Below, piece after piece: positions 15,631 through 27,191 of a stretch of DNA of 36,970 bases. Source of the stretch: Actinoplanes sp. TFC3 (GTDB lineage: Bacteria > Actinomycetota > Actinomycetes > Mycobacteriales > Micromonosporaceae); contig NZ_LOJP01000001.1 of NCBI RefSeq assembly GCF_001553785.1, positions 4,312,300-4,349,269 of the forward strand. Direction: 5' to 3'. The number at the start of each line of letters is the position of its first letter. Position 1 is the first letter of the stretch. A model generated the notes under the pieces. The model saw only the letters and a list, made by a program, of their open reading frames with translations. It had not been told where the DNA came from and did not search any database. The position numbers were made by a program, and so were the translations under genes.

Positions 15631-18600
15631 TCAGCGCTGCACGAACACCGCCACCGTCCGTCCCGCAACCGTGAACGTCCCGCTGCCCTTGGCGAAGGTG
15701 GCGTTCAACCCGCGCTGCTCGGGATGCAGCCCCACCGCAGCCCCGCGCAGCGACGCCACCGTCTGCGTCACCGTTGACGGCGTCGCGTTGAACACCACGG
15801 TCACCGACGTCCAGCGCCGGTCGACACCGCGGCCGTCCAGCTTCATCGTGATCACACCCGGTGTCTCCTGCGCGCCGGACACCGGGAACGACAAGCGCTT
15901 CTGCACCTGCGCGGCGCTACCCAGGTTGAACACCGGGGACGAGGCCCGGATGCGCAGGAGCTGCTGATATCCCGCGTCGGCCAGGGTGATCGCGTCGCAG
16001 CCGGGTTTGAGCGCCGGATCCGCGAGCAGAGGCTTCGCGTACGGCCACTTGCTCTGATTGTCCGCCGCCGCAGGCAGTCCCCGGCCGAAGCCGTTGCCCC
16101 GGGTGCAGTCCCATTCGATGCGGTTGAACCAGTCGCCGGAGTTGAACGAGTTGCGATCCAGCGACTTCGAGCGCAGCCGCTGCGAGCCGAGCGTCACGAA
16201 CCCGGAACCCTGACCGAGCGCGGTGGTGGCCAGCGCGACAACCTGCTGACGGGCCCGGTCGGTGGCGGACGTGGACGGGGGCAGCTTGTAGGCCAGGGCG
16301 TCGTACAGGATCTCGTTGTCGTGGGCATCCACATACGTCACCGCCTCACGCGGTGCCGCGGTGTAGCCGGCCGGGGCGCCGTTGTAGTCGATCTGCGCAC
16401 CGGTGTGCCGCCTGCCATCGGAGGCGGTGAACGTGTACCCGGCCAGGTTGCCGGTCAGGCCCACCTTGATCAGGTCGTGGTAGTGCAGCAGGCGGGCCTT
16501 CTGCTCGGCCGGGGTGCCGTTGACCGGGTCGCCGTTGGGGTCGCTCAGCAGCCCGGAGGCGAAACCCTGCACGCGCGGGTTCTGGTCGAACGGTCCGCCA
16601 CCGCGCACGGCATCGCGGAGCCGATCGTTGAAGGTGCCGACGCCGGTGCCGGCCATAGTTGCCTGCGTGGCCTGCTCGAAACGCGCGTTGCCGGCCACCT
16701 CACCGAAATCCCAGCCCTCGCCGTACAGGATGATGCTTCTGCCGTCGATGCCGTCCTTGGCCAGGGTGAGACGATCGAGCGCCGACCGTACCGCCAGAAT
16801 GTTGGCCTTGGGGTGATGACCCATCAGATCGAAGCGGAAACCGTCAATCTTGTACGCCCGCGCCCACGTGACGATCGAATCGACGACCAGCTTGCCCATC
16901 ATCGCGTTCTCCGGCGCGGTGTTGGCGCAGCACGTGGAATTGGCGACCGTGCCGTCCTCGAGCAGCCGCTGGTAGTAGCCCGGCACGATCTGGTCGAGCA
17001 CCGAATGGTCGTCGGTGCCCGCGGCGGCGGTGTGGTTGTAGACCACGTCGAGCACCACCCGCAGACCGGCCTTGTTGATCCCGGCCACCATCTCCCGGAA
17101 CTCCCTGGTCCGCGCGGCGCCCTGCGGATCGGTGGCATACCCGCCCTCGGGCGTCGTGTAGTGCAGCGGGTCATAACCCCAGTTGTAGCCATCGACATCG
17201 GCGACCGCGGCGATGCACTTCTGCTGCTCCTCGGAATCCGGGGGCAGGGCCGCCAGATCGCACGGCGGCTGCCTCTGATCGGCGCGGCGTTCCGGCGTGG
17301 AAGCAAAATCAAAGACAGGCAGAAGATGGGCGTACGTACTGCCGGCCTTTGCAAGCGCAGCAAGGTGTTTCAGGCCGGGGCTCGCGGCGTCGGTGAACGC
17401 CTTGTAGGTGCCGTCAGCGGAGAAGTCACGTACCGACAGCTCCGTGATCTGCACGTCCCGCGCCGCGGGCTTGCGCAGGCCCGCCCAGCCCGCCGGCGTC
17501 AGCGCCGCATCGCTCAGATCGGCTATCTGACTGTGCGTGGAGTCCGCCGACAACGCCACCGAGTACGGATCCGTGACGCTCGCCGTGACAACCTTGCCCA
17601 CCACGGGCTGCCACGCCGTCACGCGATAGCGGTAGTACTTGTTCTTCCACGCACCCGGCCCGCTGACCGACCACACACCCGTCGCCGCATCCCGGCTCAT
17701 CGCCACGTCACGCGAACGCGCCGACGGCGAATCAAACAGCTCCAGCGTCACCTCGTGCGCGGTCGGCGCCCACACCGTCAAGCTCGGCTTACCCTGCCGG
17801 AACACCGGACCCAGCTTCGCCCCGGTAGCCGCGGCGTACACGTCATCGAGCGCCCCGGCCAGTTGCACCCCGGTCGCGGACAACAGCTTGCCCGTCGCAT
17901 CGCGCTCGGTCACCGCCACCTGACCTCTGAGAATCCCCCGGATGTCGGTGCTGGGTTCTGTTTCGCAGAAGTGGTCGGAGCGCGGCGGAGTCCAGGCGAC
18001 GGCTGGGCCCGCCGCAGCCCGGCCATCCCCTGCGAAACAGAACCCAGGCAGCTTGAAAACGTTGTACTGCCACAGATGCGGATACTTGCGCCGCTGCGCC
18101 TCCGACAAACCGTTGCGCTGCGCGGACAATCGCACCCTGTGCGCGGGCGCCGCCGGATCCAAACCACCCTCCGGCGCCCAGATCAAGTCATAGAGACGCC
18201 CGTCAGTGCCCGCCCCCGTCGGCTCCAGTGTGCTGCCCGACCCCGTCTTCCACGCAATCGCCGACCGGTCCAGCCACACCGCCGCCGACCTCGACAGGTC
18301 CACCGTGCCACCCTCAGAAGCCTTCACCACAGCAGGAACCAGGCGATCCGGTACGCCCGCAAGTAACCAGATCTCGCGAACGCCGGACGACACCTCAAGC
18401 CGCTGGTCGGTCGGCAGATCCTTGGTGTCACCGTTGTGCAGGATGTAGTTCAGCCCCGTCGCACCGGGCGCCAACGGCACCCGGAACGTCACCCCGAACG
18501 CGTCAGTTCCGGTCGGCTGCAACGGCGCCGACCAGTCCGTCGGCGTGGCCGCGCCCTCCCACACATGCAGACCCCAACCGCCGTAATCCCCGCCGGCCCG

Positions 18601-21048
18601 GCGGTAATGAATGACAGCGGTGTTCTCATCCTGCGGGGCATCGGGCCGGGTTGTTCCTGTTGCCGGGTCACCCTGCTTCACCCACACCTCGGGCGTGGCC
18701 GACGGATCAAGGAAACGGTCAGCCGCCACGTCCTTCACCCCGTCCTTGTCCACGACGATGAACCCGACGCTCCTCGCACCGGGCTTGAGCTTCACCCAAG
18801 CGAACCGACCGTACGCGTCCTCGCCGGCGAACGGCTGGCCCTGTGGATAAGTCGTGACCGCTGAGTCGTCGACGTCGCCGAAGGCGTACAGACCCCAGTT
18901 GTCGTAGTCGCCGGCCGGGCGTTGATAGTGGACGATGGCGTAATCCGTCCCGGCCACCGGCGCGGGGCTCCCCGCTTGAATTCTCGTTGTGGAGTGGGCG
19001 GTGCGGCCAGTGGTGTCGCGCACACTGGCGACGTAGGTGACCTCGGTGCCGCCGGCCAGTCCGGTGAGATCGTGGTACACGGTGGTGCCGGTGCCCAGGC
19101 CCTGCCAGGGTCCCCCGGCGACGCGCGCCTGCCAGGTCACCGTGGCCAGCGGGTCGCCGGTGGTGCTTGCGGTCAGCTCGGTGCGGGTGGGCACCACAGC
19201 ATTCCGGGCCGGTGACGTGATGGTGACAGTGGGAGCCGCGGCGCTGCGGGCGATCAGCGAGCCAGCCCGGTAGGCCAGCGACGACAGCGCGGGCACGGTG
19301 ATGCGCAGTTTGCCGTCGGCGCCGGTAAGGGCGGCGCCTGCCCCGCCGTAGATGCCCTGCCAGGCCGAGCCGGGGGTCCAGGTGTCCACGGTGACGGTTT
19401 GCGCGGTGGTCGCGTTGTTGACCGCGATCACGTATTCGCGGCGCTCGGCCGGGTTGATGCGGGAGGCGGCGAACACGCCGGGGCCGTCGGCGGCGTACCG
19501 GGTGATCTGCTGGCCGTCGCGCAGCGCTGGGTGGGCTTTGCGCAGCCCGCCGAGCGTGGCGATGGTGCGGTAGAGCGGATGCCTGGTTTCGTAGTTGGCC
19601 TGCGCGTGGGTGCGTTCGGTGCCGATCAGGTCGTCGTCGAGGTAGTCCTTGGTGCGGCTGGCGAACATGTCCTGCCGGGCGTCCTTGTCGCCGCCGGGGC
19701 CGGTGAAGCCCTGCTCGTCGCCGGAGTAGATGACCGGTTGGCCGCGGGTGAGGAACATCAGTTCGTGGGCGAGCTGGTCGCGGCGCAGGTAGGTGGCGGG
19801 GTCGGCGGTGCCGGTTTCGATGAACGAGCCGATGCGGCCCATGTCGTGGTTGCCGAGGAAGGTGGGCAGCCGGTTGGCGCTGGTGGTCGCGGTGGTGTAG
19901 AGCCCGTCCTTGGCGTACAGGCCGGCAAGGGCCCGGGCAGAGCCGCCGTCGGCGGTGTAGGACCTGGCTGCGGCTTGGAAGGAGAAGTCGAGGGTTGCGG
20001 GCAGGCCGCCGCTGCGGACGTACCGGGAGGAGACTTCTTGATCTGCGCTGTAGACCTCGCCGAAGGTGAAGAAGCCGGGTTTTCCGGCGCGGCGGGCGGC
20101 CTCGGCGATGCCCTGGGTGAAGCGGGGCCAGAAGTCCAGGCCGGCATGTTTGACCGTGTCGATGCGGTAGCCGTCGATGCCGGTACGAGCAATCCAGTCG
20201 GCGTAGATCTTGGTCATGCCGCGGACCACCTCGGGGCGTTCGGTCCACAGGTCGTCCAGGCCGGCGAAGTCGCCGTACTCGCTGTTCTCGCCGGTGAAGG
20301 TCGAGTCGCCGCGGTTGTGGTACATCAGCGTGTCGTTGAGCCAGGACGGCACCTTCAGGTTTTGATCCTGAGGATCAACGACGGGGGTGTACGGGAAGGA
20401 GCGCGCGTTCACCGCCGGGAACCCGCGCGTGCCGTCGGCGTAGTTGCGGTCCTCGAAGGCCCGGCCCTGGACGTCGGTGTAGGGCTTGGCCGTCTTGGTG
20501 ACGTAGGTGCTGCTGTTCCCGGCGTAGTGGATGACGTCGGCGGTGTGGTTGACGATGATGTCGAGGTAGATCTTCATCCCGCGCCGGTGGGCCTGCCCGA
20601 CCAGGCGTTGCAGGTCGGCGTTGCTGCCGAAGTGCGGGTCGACCTGGGTGAAGTCGGTGATCCAGTAGCCGTGGTAGCCCGCCGATGATCCCTGCACCGC
20701 TTTGTTCTTGAAGACGGGGGCGAGCCAGATGGCGGTGGTGCCCAGGCCCTGGATGTAGTCGAGGCGGTCGATGACGCCCTGCAGGTCACCGCCGTGGTAG
20801 AACCCCTTGTCGGCCGGGTCGTAGCCCGTGGACAGCCGGTCGCCGTGGTTGTTCGCTGGGTCGCCGGTGTTGTTGGCCGGGTTGCCGTCGGCGAAACGGT
20901 CGGGCAGCGCGAAGTAGAACTGCTCGTTGTCCGGGGCCTTCTGCGGGGTGGCCGGTGGTGAAGACGCGGCGGCGGGCGCCTCGGCGAGGGGGACCCCGGA
21001 CAAGCCGAGAGCCAGGACAAGGGCCAGGAGGACGCGCGGGGTCTTCAC
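15631..21048 (-). CDS. Secreted bifunctional alpha-amylase / type I pullulanase (amylopullulanase)
   Basis: 1805 residues from the GTG at 21048, which gives a compact signal peptide (VKTPRVLLALVLAL... cut after AEAPAAA). An in-frame TTG at 21096 is possible; neither start has a ribosome site. Domain order: an alpha-amylase GH13 barrel with GYRID (near 296), FGEVY (329) and GNHD (400). An Ig-like domain (about 605-695) and two pullulanase-associated starch-binding domains (about 702 and 808, each with a YxxWGLH/Y core) follow. Next is a pullulanase N-terminal region, then a CBM48-like domain (LTVWAPTA near 1082). The second GH13 barrel carries YNWGYDP, GFRFDLMGHH (1406), YGEGWDFG (1444) and DAHDN (1576), and a pullulanase-type C-terminal domain ends the protein. 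Both catalytic triads are present. It should cut alpha-1,4 and alpha-1,6 bonds of starch outside the cell. Confidence 0.94.
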   Translation of the reverse strand: MKTPRVLLALVLALGLSGVPLAEAPAAASSPPATPQKAPDNEQFYFALPDRFADGNPANNTGDPANNHGDRLSTGYDPADKGFYHGGDLQGVIDRLDYIQGLGTTAIWLAPVFKNKAVQGSSAGYHGYWITDFTQVDPHFGSNADLQRLVGQAHRRGMKIYLDIIVNHTADVIHYAGNSSTYVTKTAKPYTDVQGRAFEDRNYADGTRGFPAVNARSFPYTPVVDPQDQNLKVPSWLNDTLMYHNRGDSTFTGENSEYGDFAGLDDLWTERPEVVRGMTKIYADWIARTGIDGYRIDTVKHAGLDFWPRFTQGIAEAARRAGKPGFFTFGEVYSADQEVSSRYVRSGGLPATLDFSFQAAARSYTADGGSARALAGLYAKDGLYTTATTSANRLPTFLGNHDMGRIGSFIETGTADPATYLRRDQLAHELMFLTRGQPVIYSGDEQGFTGPGGDKDARQDMFASRTKDYLDDDLIGTERTHAQANYETRHPLYRTIATLGGLRKAHPALRDGQQITRYAADGPGVFAASRINPAERREYVIAVNNATTAQTVTVDTWTPGSAWQGIYGGAGAALTGADGKLRITVPALSSLAYRAGSLIARSAAAPTVTITSPARNAVVPTRTELTASTTGDPLATVTWQARVAGGPWQGLGTGTTVYHDLTGLAGGTEVTYVASVRDTTGRTAHSTTRIQAGSPAPVAGTDYAIVHYQRPAGDYDNWGLYAFGDVDDSAVTTYPQGQPFAGEDAYGRFAWVKLKPGARSVGFIVVDKDGVKDVAADRFLDPSATPEVWVKQGDPATGTTRPDAPQDENTAVIHYRRAGGDYGGWGLHVWEGAATPTDWSAPLQPTGTDAFGVTFRVPLAPGATGLNYILHNGDTKDLPTDQRLEVSSGVREIWLLAGVPDRLVPAVVKASEGGTVDLSRSAAVWLDRSAIAWKTGSGSTLEPTGAGTDGRLYDLIWAPEGGLDPAAPAHRVRLSAQRNGLSEAQRRKYPHLWQYNVFKLPGFCFAGDGRAAAGPAVAWTPPRSDHFCETEPSTDIRGILRGQVAVTERDATGKLLSATGVQLAGALDDVYAAATGAKLGPVFRQGKPSLTVWAPTAHEVTLELFDSPSARSRDVAMSRDAATGVWSVSGPGAWKNKYYRYRVTAWQPVVGKVVTASVTDPYSVALSADSTHSQIADLSDAALTPAGWAGLRKPAARDVQITELSVRDFSADGTYKAFTDAASPGLKHLAALAKAGSTYAHLLPVFDFASTPERRADQRQPPCDLAALPPDSEEQQKCIAAVADVDGYNWGYDPLHYTTPEGGYATDPQGAARTREFREMVAGINKAGLRVVLDVVYNHTAAAGTDDHSVLDQIVPGYYQRLLEDGTVANSTCCANTAPENAMMGKLVVDSIVTWARAYKIDGFRFDLMGHHPKANILAVRSALDRLTLAKDGIDGRSIILYGEGWDFGEVAGNARFEQATQATMAGTGVGTFNDRLRDAVRGGGPFDQNPRVQGFASGLLSDPNGDPVNGTPAEQKARLLHYHDLIKVGLTGNLAGYTFTASDGRRHTGAQIDYNGAPAGYTAAPREAVTYVDAHDNEILYDALAYKLPPSTSATDRARQQVVALATTALGQGSGFVTLGSQRLRSKSLDRNSFNSGDWFNRIEWDCTRGNGFGRGLPAAADNQSKWPYAKPLLADPALKPGCDAITLADAGYQQLLRIRASSPVFNLGSAAQVQKRLSFPVSGAQETPGVITMKLDGRGVDRRWTSVTVVFNATPSTVTQTVASLRGAAVGLHPEQRGLNATFAKGSGTFTVAGRTVAVFVQR

Positions 21049-21053
21049 ATCGA

Positions 21054-21069
21054 CGGACGTTAACGTCCG
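21054..21069. promoter_or_regulatory. 16-bp perfect palindrome before the amylopullulanase start
   Basis: CGGACGTTAACGTCCG is self-complementary and lies 6 bases upstream of the preferred GTG start. If that start is right, the palindrome occupies the ribosome-binding region, so it could be a repressor operator or a translation-blocking hairpin. No named regulator site is recognised. Confidence 0.45.
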
Positions 21070-21081
21070 GCGCACTGTCCA

Positions 21082-21095
21082 TGCAAGACTTTGCA
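21082..21095. promoter_or_regulatory. TGCAA/TTGCA dyad in the amylopullulanase promoter region
   Basis: TGCAA (21082-21086) and TTGCA (21091-21095) are inverted around GACT, and another TTGCA is at 21111-21115. Repeats containing TTGCA are reported near alpha-amylase genes of streptomycetes as targets of MalR/Reg1-type LacI repressors. The match is to the short core only, so this is a candidate site. The flavoenzyme gene at 21173 shares the region. Confidence 0.4.
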
Positions 21096-21172
21096 ACCTC
21101 TGACAATTCGTTGCAGCGCCTCACCGCGCAAACACCGCCGCCGTCGGCGGCCCGGGTGGCAGGATTCAACCC

Positions 21173-22585
21173 ATGAGTGAATACGACGTCATCGTGCTCG
21201 GCGCCGGACCGGTGGGCGAGAACGTGGCCGACCGGGCGGTCAAGGGCGGGCTGACCGCGGTGCTGATCGAGCACGAACTGGTCGGCGGCGAGTGCTCGTA
21301 CTGGGCGTGCATGCCGTCCAAGGCGCTGCTGCGCCCGGCCCAGGCCTTGCGGGCCGCCCAGCGCGTGGGTGGGGCCGCGCAGGCGGTTACCGGCAAGCTC
21401 GACGTGCAGGCGGTGCTCGCGCGGCGCGACTCCTTCACCAGCAACTGGAAGGACGACGGTCAGGTCGGCTGGGTCGAGAGCGCCGGGATCGCGCTGCTCC
21501 GCGGGCACGGCCGGCTGTCCGGGGCCAGGCAGGTCACCGTCACCGCCAAGGACGGCTCGCAGACCGTGGTGAACGCCCGGCACGCCGTGGTGATCGCCAC
21601 CGGCTCGGACGCGCTGATTCCCGACATCCCGGGGCTGCGCGACGCCGACCCGTGGACCAGCCGCGAGGCCACCAGCGCCAAGGACATCCCGGACACCCTC
21701 GCGGTGATCGGCGGCGGCGTGGTCGGCGTGGAGATGGCCACCGCGTACGCGAGCTTCGGCACCACCGTCACCTTGATCGCCCGTGGCGGGCTGCTGGCCG
21801 GCTCCGAGCCGTTCGCCGGGGAGAAGGTCGCCGAGGCGCTGTACGAGCAGGGCGTCACCGTGTTGCTCAACACCGCGACCTCCCGGGTCACCCGCGACGG
21901 CGACGAGGTGAGCATCGAGCTCGGCGACGCTCGCACGGTCACCGCGCAGGAGGTGCTGGTGGCCACCGGTCGCACGCCGCGCTCGGGCGACATCGGCCTG
22001 GACAGCGTGGGCCTCAAGCCCGGCGAGTGGCTGCACGTCGACGACACCATGCTGGTCGACGGCTTCGACTGGCTGTACGCCGCCGGCGACATCAACCATC
22101 GGGCGTTGCTGACCCACCAGGGCAAGTACCAGGCCCGCGCGTGCGGTGACGTGATCGCCGCCCGCGCGGCCGGCAAGCCGGTGTCCGACGCGCCGTGGGG
22201 CACCCATGTGGCCACCGCCGACCACCGGGGCGTCCCGCAGGTCGTGTTCAGCGACCCCGAGGTGGCCTCGGTCGGGCTGACCGCCGACGCCGCCTCAAAG
22301 GCCGGCTACGACATCCGCGTGGTCGACTACGAGTTGGGCAGCGTCGCCGGGGCCGGCGTCTACCAGGACGGCTACCAGGGCAGCGCCCGGATGGTCGTCG
22401 ACGAGAAGCGCAAGGTCGTGCTCGGCGTCACCTTCGTCGGCCCGGACGTGGACTCGCTGCTGCAGGCGGCCACGGTTGCCGTGGTCGGCGAAGTGCCCCT
22501 CGACCGGCTGTGGCACGCCGTGCCCGCCTACCCGACGATCAGCGAGATCTGGCTGCGGCTGCTGGAGGCGTACGGACGACCCTAA
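21173..22585 (+). CDS. FAD-dependent pyridine nucleotide-disulfide oxidoreductase, lipoamide-dehydrogenase-like
   Basis: 470 residues with a plausible AGGA ribosome site. The FAD site VIVLGAGPVGE (about 7-17) is followed by a redox-active disulfide in GGECSYWACMPSK (Cys-x4-Cys, about 40-46). The NAD(P) site is VIGGGVVGVEMA (about 180), and AAGDIN (near 304) is the second FAD contact. The C-terminal interface domain ends in AYPTISEIW. In lipoamide dehydrogenases this reads HPTxxE, with the His as the catalytic base; here it is Tyr while the Glu remains. So it is probably not a true Lpd but a related reductase for another disulfide, quinone or metal. No pyruvate dehydrogenase genes are near. 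Its stop codon overlaps that of the convergent siderophore protein gene. Confidence 0.9.
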   Translation: MSEYDVIVLGAGPVGENVADRAVKGGLTAVLIEHELVGGECSYWACMPSKALLRPAQALRAAQRVGGAAQAVTGKLDVQAVLARRDSFTSNWKDDGQVGWVESAGIALLRGHGRLSGARQVTVTAKDGSQTVVNARHAVVIATGSDALIPDIPGLRDADPWTSREATSAKDIPDTLAVIGGGVVGVEMATAYASFGTTVTLIARGGLLAGSEPFAGEKVAEALYEQGVTVLLNTATSRVTRDGDEVSIELGDARTVTAQEVLVATGRTPRSGDIGLDSVGLKPGEWLHVDDTMLVDGFDWLYAAGDINHRALLTHQGKYQARACGDVIAARAAGKPVSDAPWGTHVATADHRGVPQVVFSDPEVASVGLTADAASKAGYDIRVVDYELGSVAGAGVYQDGYQGSARMVVDEKRKVVLGVTFVGPDVDSLLQAATVAVVGEVPLDRLWHAVPAYPTISEIWLRLLEAYGRP

Positions 22586-23415
22586 GCTCCTTGTTCGGCC
22601 TCGACCTGCTGGTTCCATTCGCGCTTGCTGGACTGCCAGCCGTCCTCGTTCATGCCCCGGCGCCAGTAGCCGGAGACCGACAGCTGCGCCATGGGGATCT
22701 GCTTCTCGACCCGCAGCAGCCGGCGCATGTCCTTGACGAAGTTCGCCTCGCCGTGCACGAACGCGTTCATCGTGCCGTCCGGCCACGCGAACGCGCGCAC
22801 GGCCTCGGCGAGCAGCTCCCCCGCGGGCCGCTCGCCGCGGTGCAACCAGGTCAGGTCGAGCTCGGCTGCGGTCTCCAGCTTCTGCTCCTCAGCCGGGCCG
22901 GCGACCTCGATGAACGCGTGCACCCGGGCACCGGCGGGCAGGCCTTCCAGGGTGGCGGCGATCGCGGGCAGAGCGCTCTCGTCGCCGGCCAGCAGATGCC
23001 AGCCGGCCGCGGGGTCCGGGGTGTACGCGCCGCCGGGGCCCATGAACCGGACCGGGTCGCCGACCTTGGCGCCGGCGGCCCACGGTCCGGCGATGCCCTC
23101 GTCGCCGTGCACCACGAAGTCGAGCCACATCTCCGGCACCTCGGGCACCCACCGCCGTACCGTGTAGGTGCGCGTCACTGGCCACTGCTCGCGCGGCAGC
23201 GTCTCGCGGATCGCCGCCACGTCGAAGGGTTCGGGGTAGTCGACGCCGGGCGGCGGGAACAGCACCTTGACGTAGTGGTCGGTGAACTGCCCGGCCTCAA
23301 CCTCGGCCAGCCCCTCCCCGCCCACGACGATGCGCACCATGTGCGGGGTGAGCTGCTCGATGCGGGTGACAACGCCGGTCTTCGCGGTGCGCACCGGCCT
23401 GTTCGGGTTCGACAT
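22582..23415 (-). CDS. Siderophore-interacting protein (FAD-dependent ferric reductase family)
   Basis: 277 residues from the ATG at 23415. The frame stays open upstream but runs into the ileS promoter, so longer starts are rejected. Siderophore-interacting proteins release iron from ferric siderophores by flavin-dependent reduction in the cytoplasm. The N-terminal FAD-binding barrel has the RTYTVRRW motif (near residue 85), then DFVVHGDEGIAGPWA and GDPVRFMGPGGAY. The C-terminal NAD(P)H-like domain has LLAGDESALPAIAATLEGL and ends with FVHGEANFV and SGYWRRGMNEDGWQ, both typical of this family. An iron-box-like sequence abuts the start codon, indicating repression when iron is plentiful. Convergent with the disulfide-reductase-like gene, sharing stop-codon bases. 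Confidence 0.94.
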   Translation of the reverse strand: MSNPNRPVRTAKTGVVTRIEQLTPHMVRIVVGGEGLAEVEAGQFTDHYVKVLFPPPGVDYPEPFDVAAIRETLPREQWPVTRTYTVRRWVPEVPEMWLDFVVHGDEGIAGPWAAGAKVGDPVRFMGPGGAYTPDPAAGWHLLAGDESALPAIAATLEGLPAGARVHAFIEVAGPAEEQKLETAAELDLTWLHRGERPAGELLAEAVRAFAWPDGTMNAFVHGEANFVKDMRRLLRVEKQIPMAQLSVSGYWRRGMNEDGWQSSKREWNQQVEAEQGA

Positions 23416-23434
23416 TTTGATAAGGCTACCCTTA
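23416..23434 (-). promoter_or_regulatory. Iron box (IdeR/DtxR/DmdR-type operator)
   Basis: On the coding strand the 19-mer reads TAAGGGTAGCCTTATCAAA. It matches the DtxR/IdeR consensus TTAGGTTAGSCTAACCTAA at 14 of 19 positions, and 9 of 10 in the core AGGTTAGCCT. It ends directly against the ATG of the siderophore-interacting gene. Iron-loaded repressor there would block both transcription and any start at that codon. The absence of a spaced ribosome site suggests a leaderless message. Confidence 0.75.
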
Positions 23435-23556
23435 CCCGCGGGTGAGACCGAAGGCCGACAGCACAAACCCATGAGGCCGGCGACGTCGCGGATCGTGTCG
23501 AACTGCCACGGCACCTGGCCGGGGTATTTGGGTGTCAGGGCGAGCGGGGCGTGCGG

Positions 23557-23562
23557 TAGCAT
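23557..23562 (+). promoter_or_regulatory. Putative -10 element of the ileS transcript
   Basis: TAGCAT fits the actinobacterial TAGNNT -10 pattern. It is preceded at about 18 bases by a weak -35 (GTGTCA), and lies just before the first conserved part of the T-box leader. Confidence 0.4.
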
Positions 23563-23565
23563 TGC

Positions 23566-23784
23566 GGTCCGCGAGGCGCTGACGGGGACGAGTACCGACG
23601 AACGCAGCCACGAGCGAGCCGGGGACGGTGTGAGCCCGGCGGCGTGCCCGTCGCGAAGATCACCCCCCGAGCCGAGCGAGCCCGCAAATGAGGGGGCCAC
23701 GGACGTCTCGTGGTCAAGGAGGGTGGTACCGCGGGGTTCTTCACGAGCCTCGTCCCTCCGTTGGTGAGCACACCCGACGGAGGA
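23566..23784 (+). ncRNA. T-box riboswitch (isoleucine), translational type
   Basis: The T-box sequence AGGGTGGTACCGCG is at 23720-23733; its TGG-ACC bulge pairs with the NCCA end of uncharged tRNA. A short Stem I is visible: AGTA at 23591-23594 faces GAAGATC at 23656-23662, making ATC (Ile) at 23659-23661 the likely specifier codon, and GGGG/CCCC pair below it. Two exclusive helices can be seen. CCTCCGT (23755-23761) pairs with ACGGAGG (23777-23783), hiding the ileS ribosome site. GGAGGG (23718-23723) can instead pair with CCCTCC (23754-23759), freeing it. So uncharged tRNA-Ile should switch on translation, the mode described for actinobacterial ileS leaders. Confidence 0.93.
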
Positions 23785-23791
23785 AGGACCG

Positions 23792-26908
<3,117 letters not shown>

Positions 26909-26916
26909 CGACAACC

Positions 26917-26957
26917 GCTGATCCCTGCGACGTCATACCAGCGTCGCGGGGATCAGC
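26917..26957 (+). terminator. Strong hairpin terminator after ileS
   Basis: A 16-bp stem with one G-U pair (26917-26932 against 26942-26957) and a 9-base loop begins 8 bases past the ileS stop. No T tract follows. Confidence 0.8.
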
Positions 26958-26982
26958 TCGTCTCCGATCACCGCTCGCAGGG

Positions 26983-27026
26983 CTCCCAGCCGGTAAACTG
27001 CTGTCACCTACCAAGGCTGCTGGGAG
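26983..27026 (+). promoter_or_regulatory. Hairpin able to mask the ribosome site of the 51-residue ORF
   Basis: CTCCCAGC (26983-26990) is complementary to GCTGGGAG (27019-27026), which contains most of the Shine-Dalgarno sequence of the small ORF starting at 27034. The loop is 28 bases. It could control translation of the small ORF and, by coupling, the alpha-glucosidase. Function is inferred from pairing only. Confidence 0.4.
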
Positions 27027-27033
27027 GTCGTTC

Positions 27034-27189
27034 ATGTGTCTCCGGGCCTTTCACCACGTCGCCCAGGACGTCGCATCGGGGCGGCTGGCTCGTGAGGCTG
27101 TGCCCAGCGAGGTAGTCAGCTTCGCAACCAGCAACCTCGCCGTGCTCAGGCAGATCTTCCCGGCCTGCAAGCTCGGCCCGCGGGCCTGA
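27034..27189 (+). CDS. Putative small protein, 51 residues
   Basis: Not recognised. The ATG is preceded by GGGAGG with a good 6-base spacer, and about 84% of third positions are G or C, which fits a translated frame though slightly below neighbours. The product (starting MCLRAFHHVAQDV) has two Cys residues, no membrane helix and no signal peptide. Its TGA is 2 bases before the GTG of the alpha-glucosidase gene, which has no ribosome site of its own. So translation of this ORF probably delivers ribosomes to that gene. It could be a leader peptide rather than a functional protein. Confidence 0.5.
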   Translation: MCLRAFHHVAQDVASGRLAREAVPSEVVSFATSNLAVLRQIFPACKLGPRA

Positions 27190-27191
27190 CG

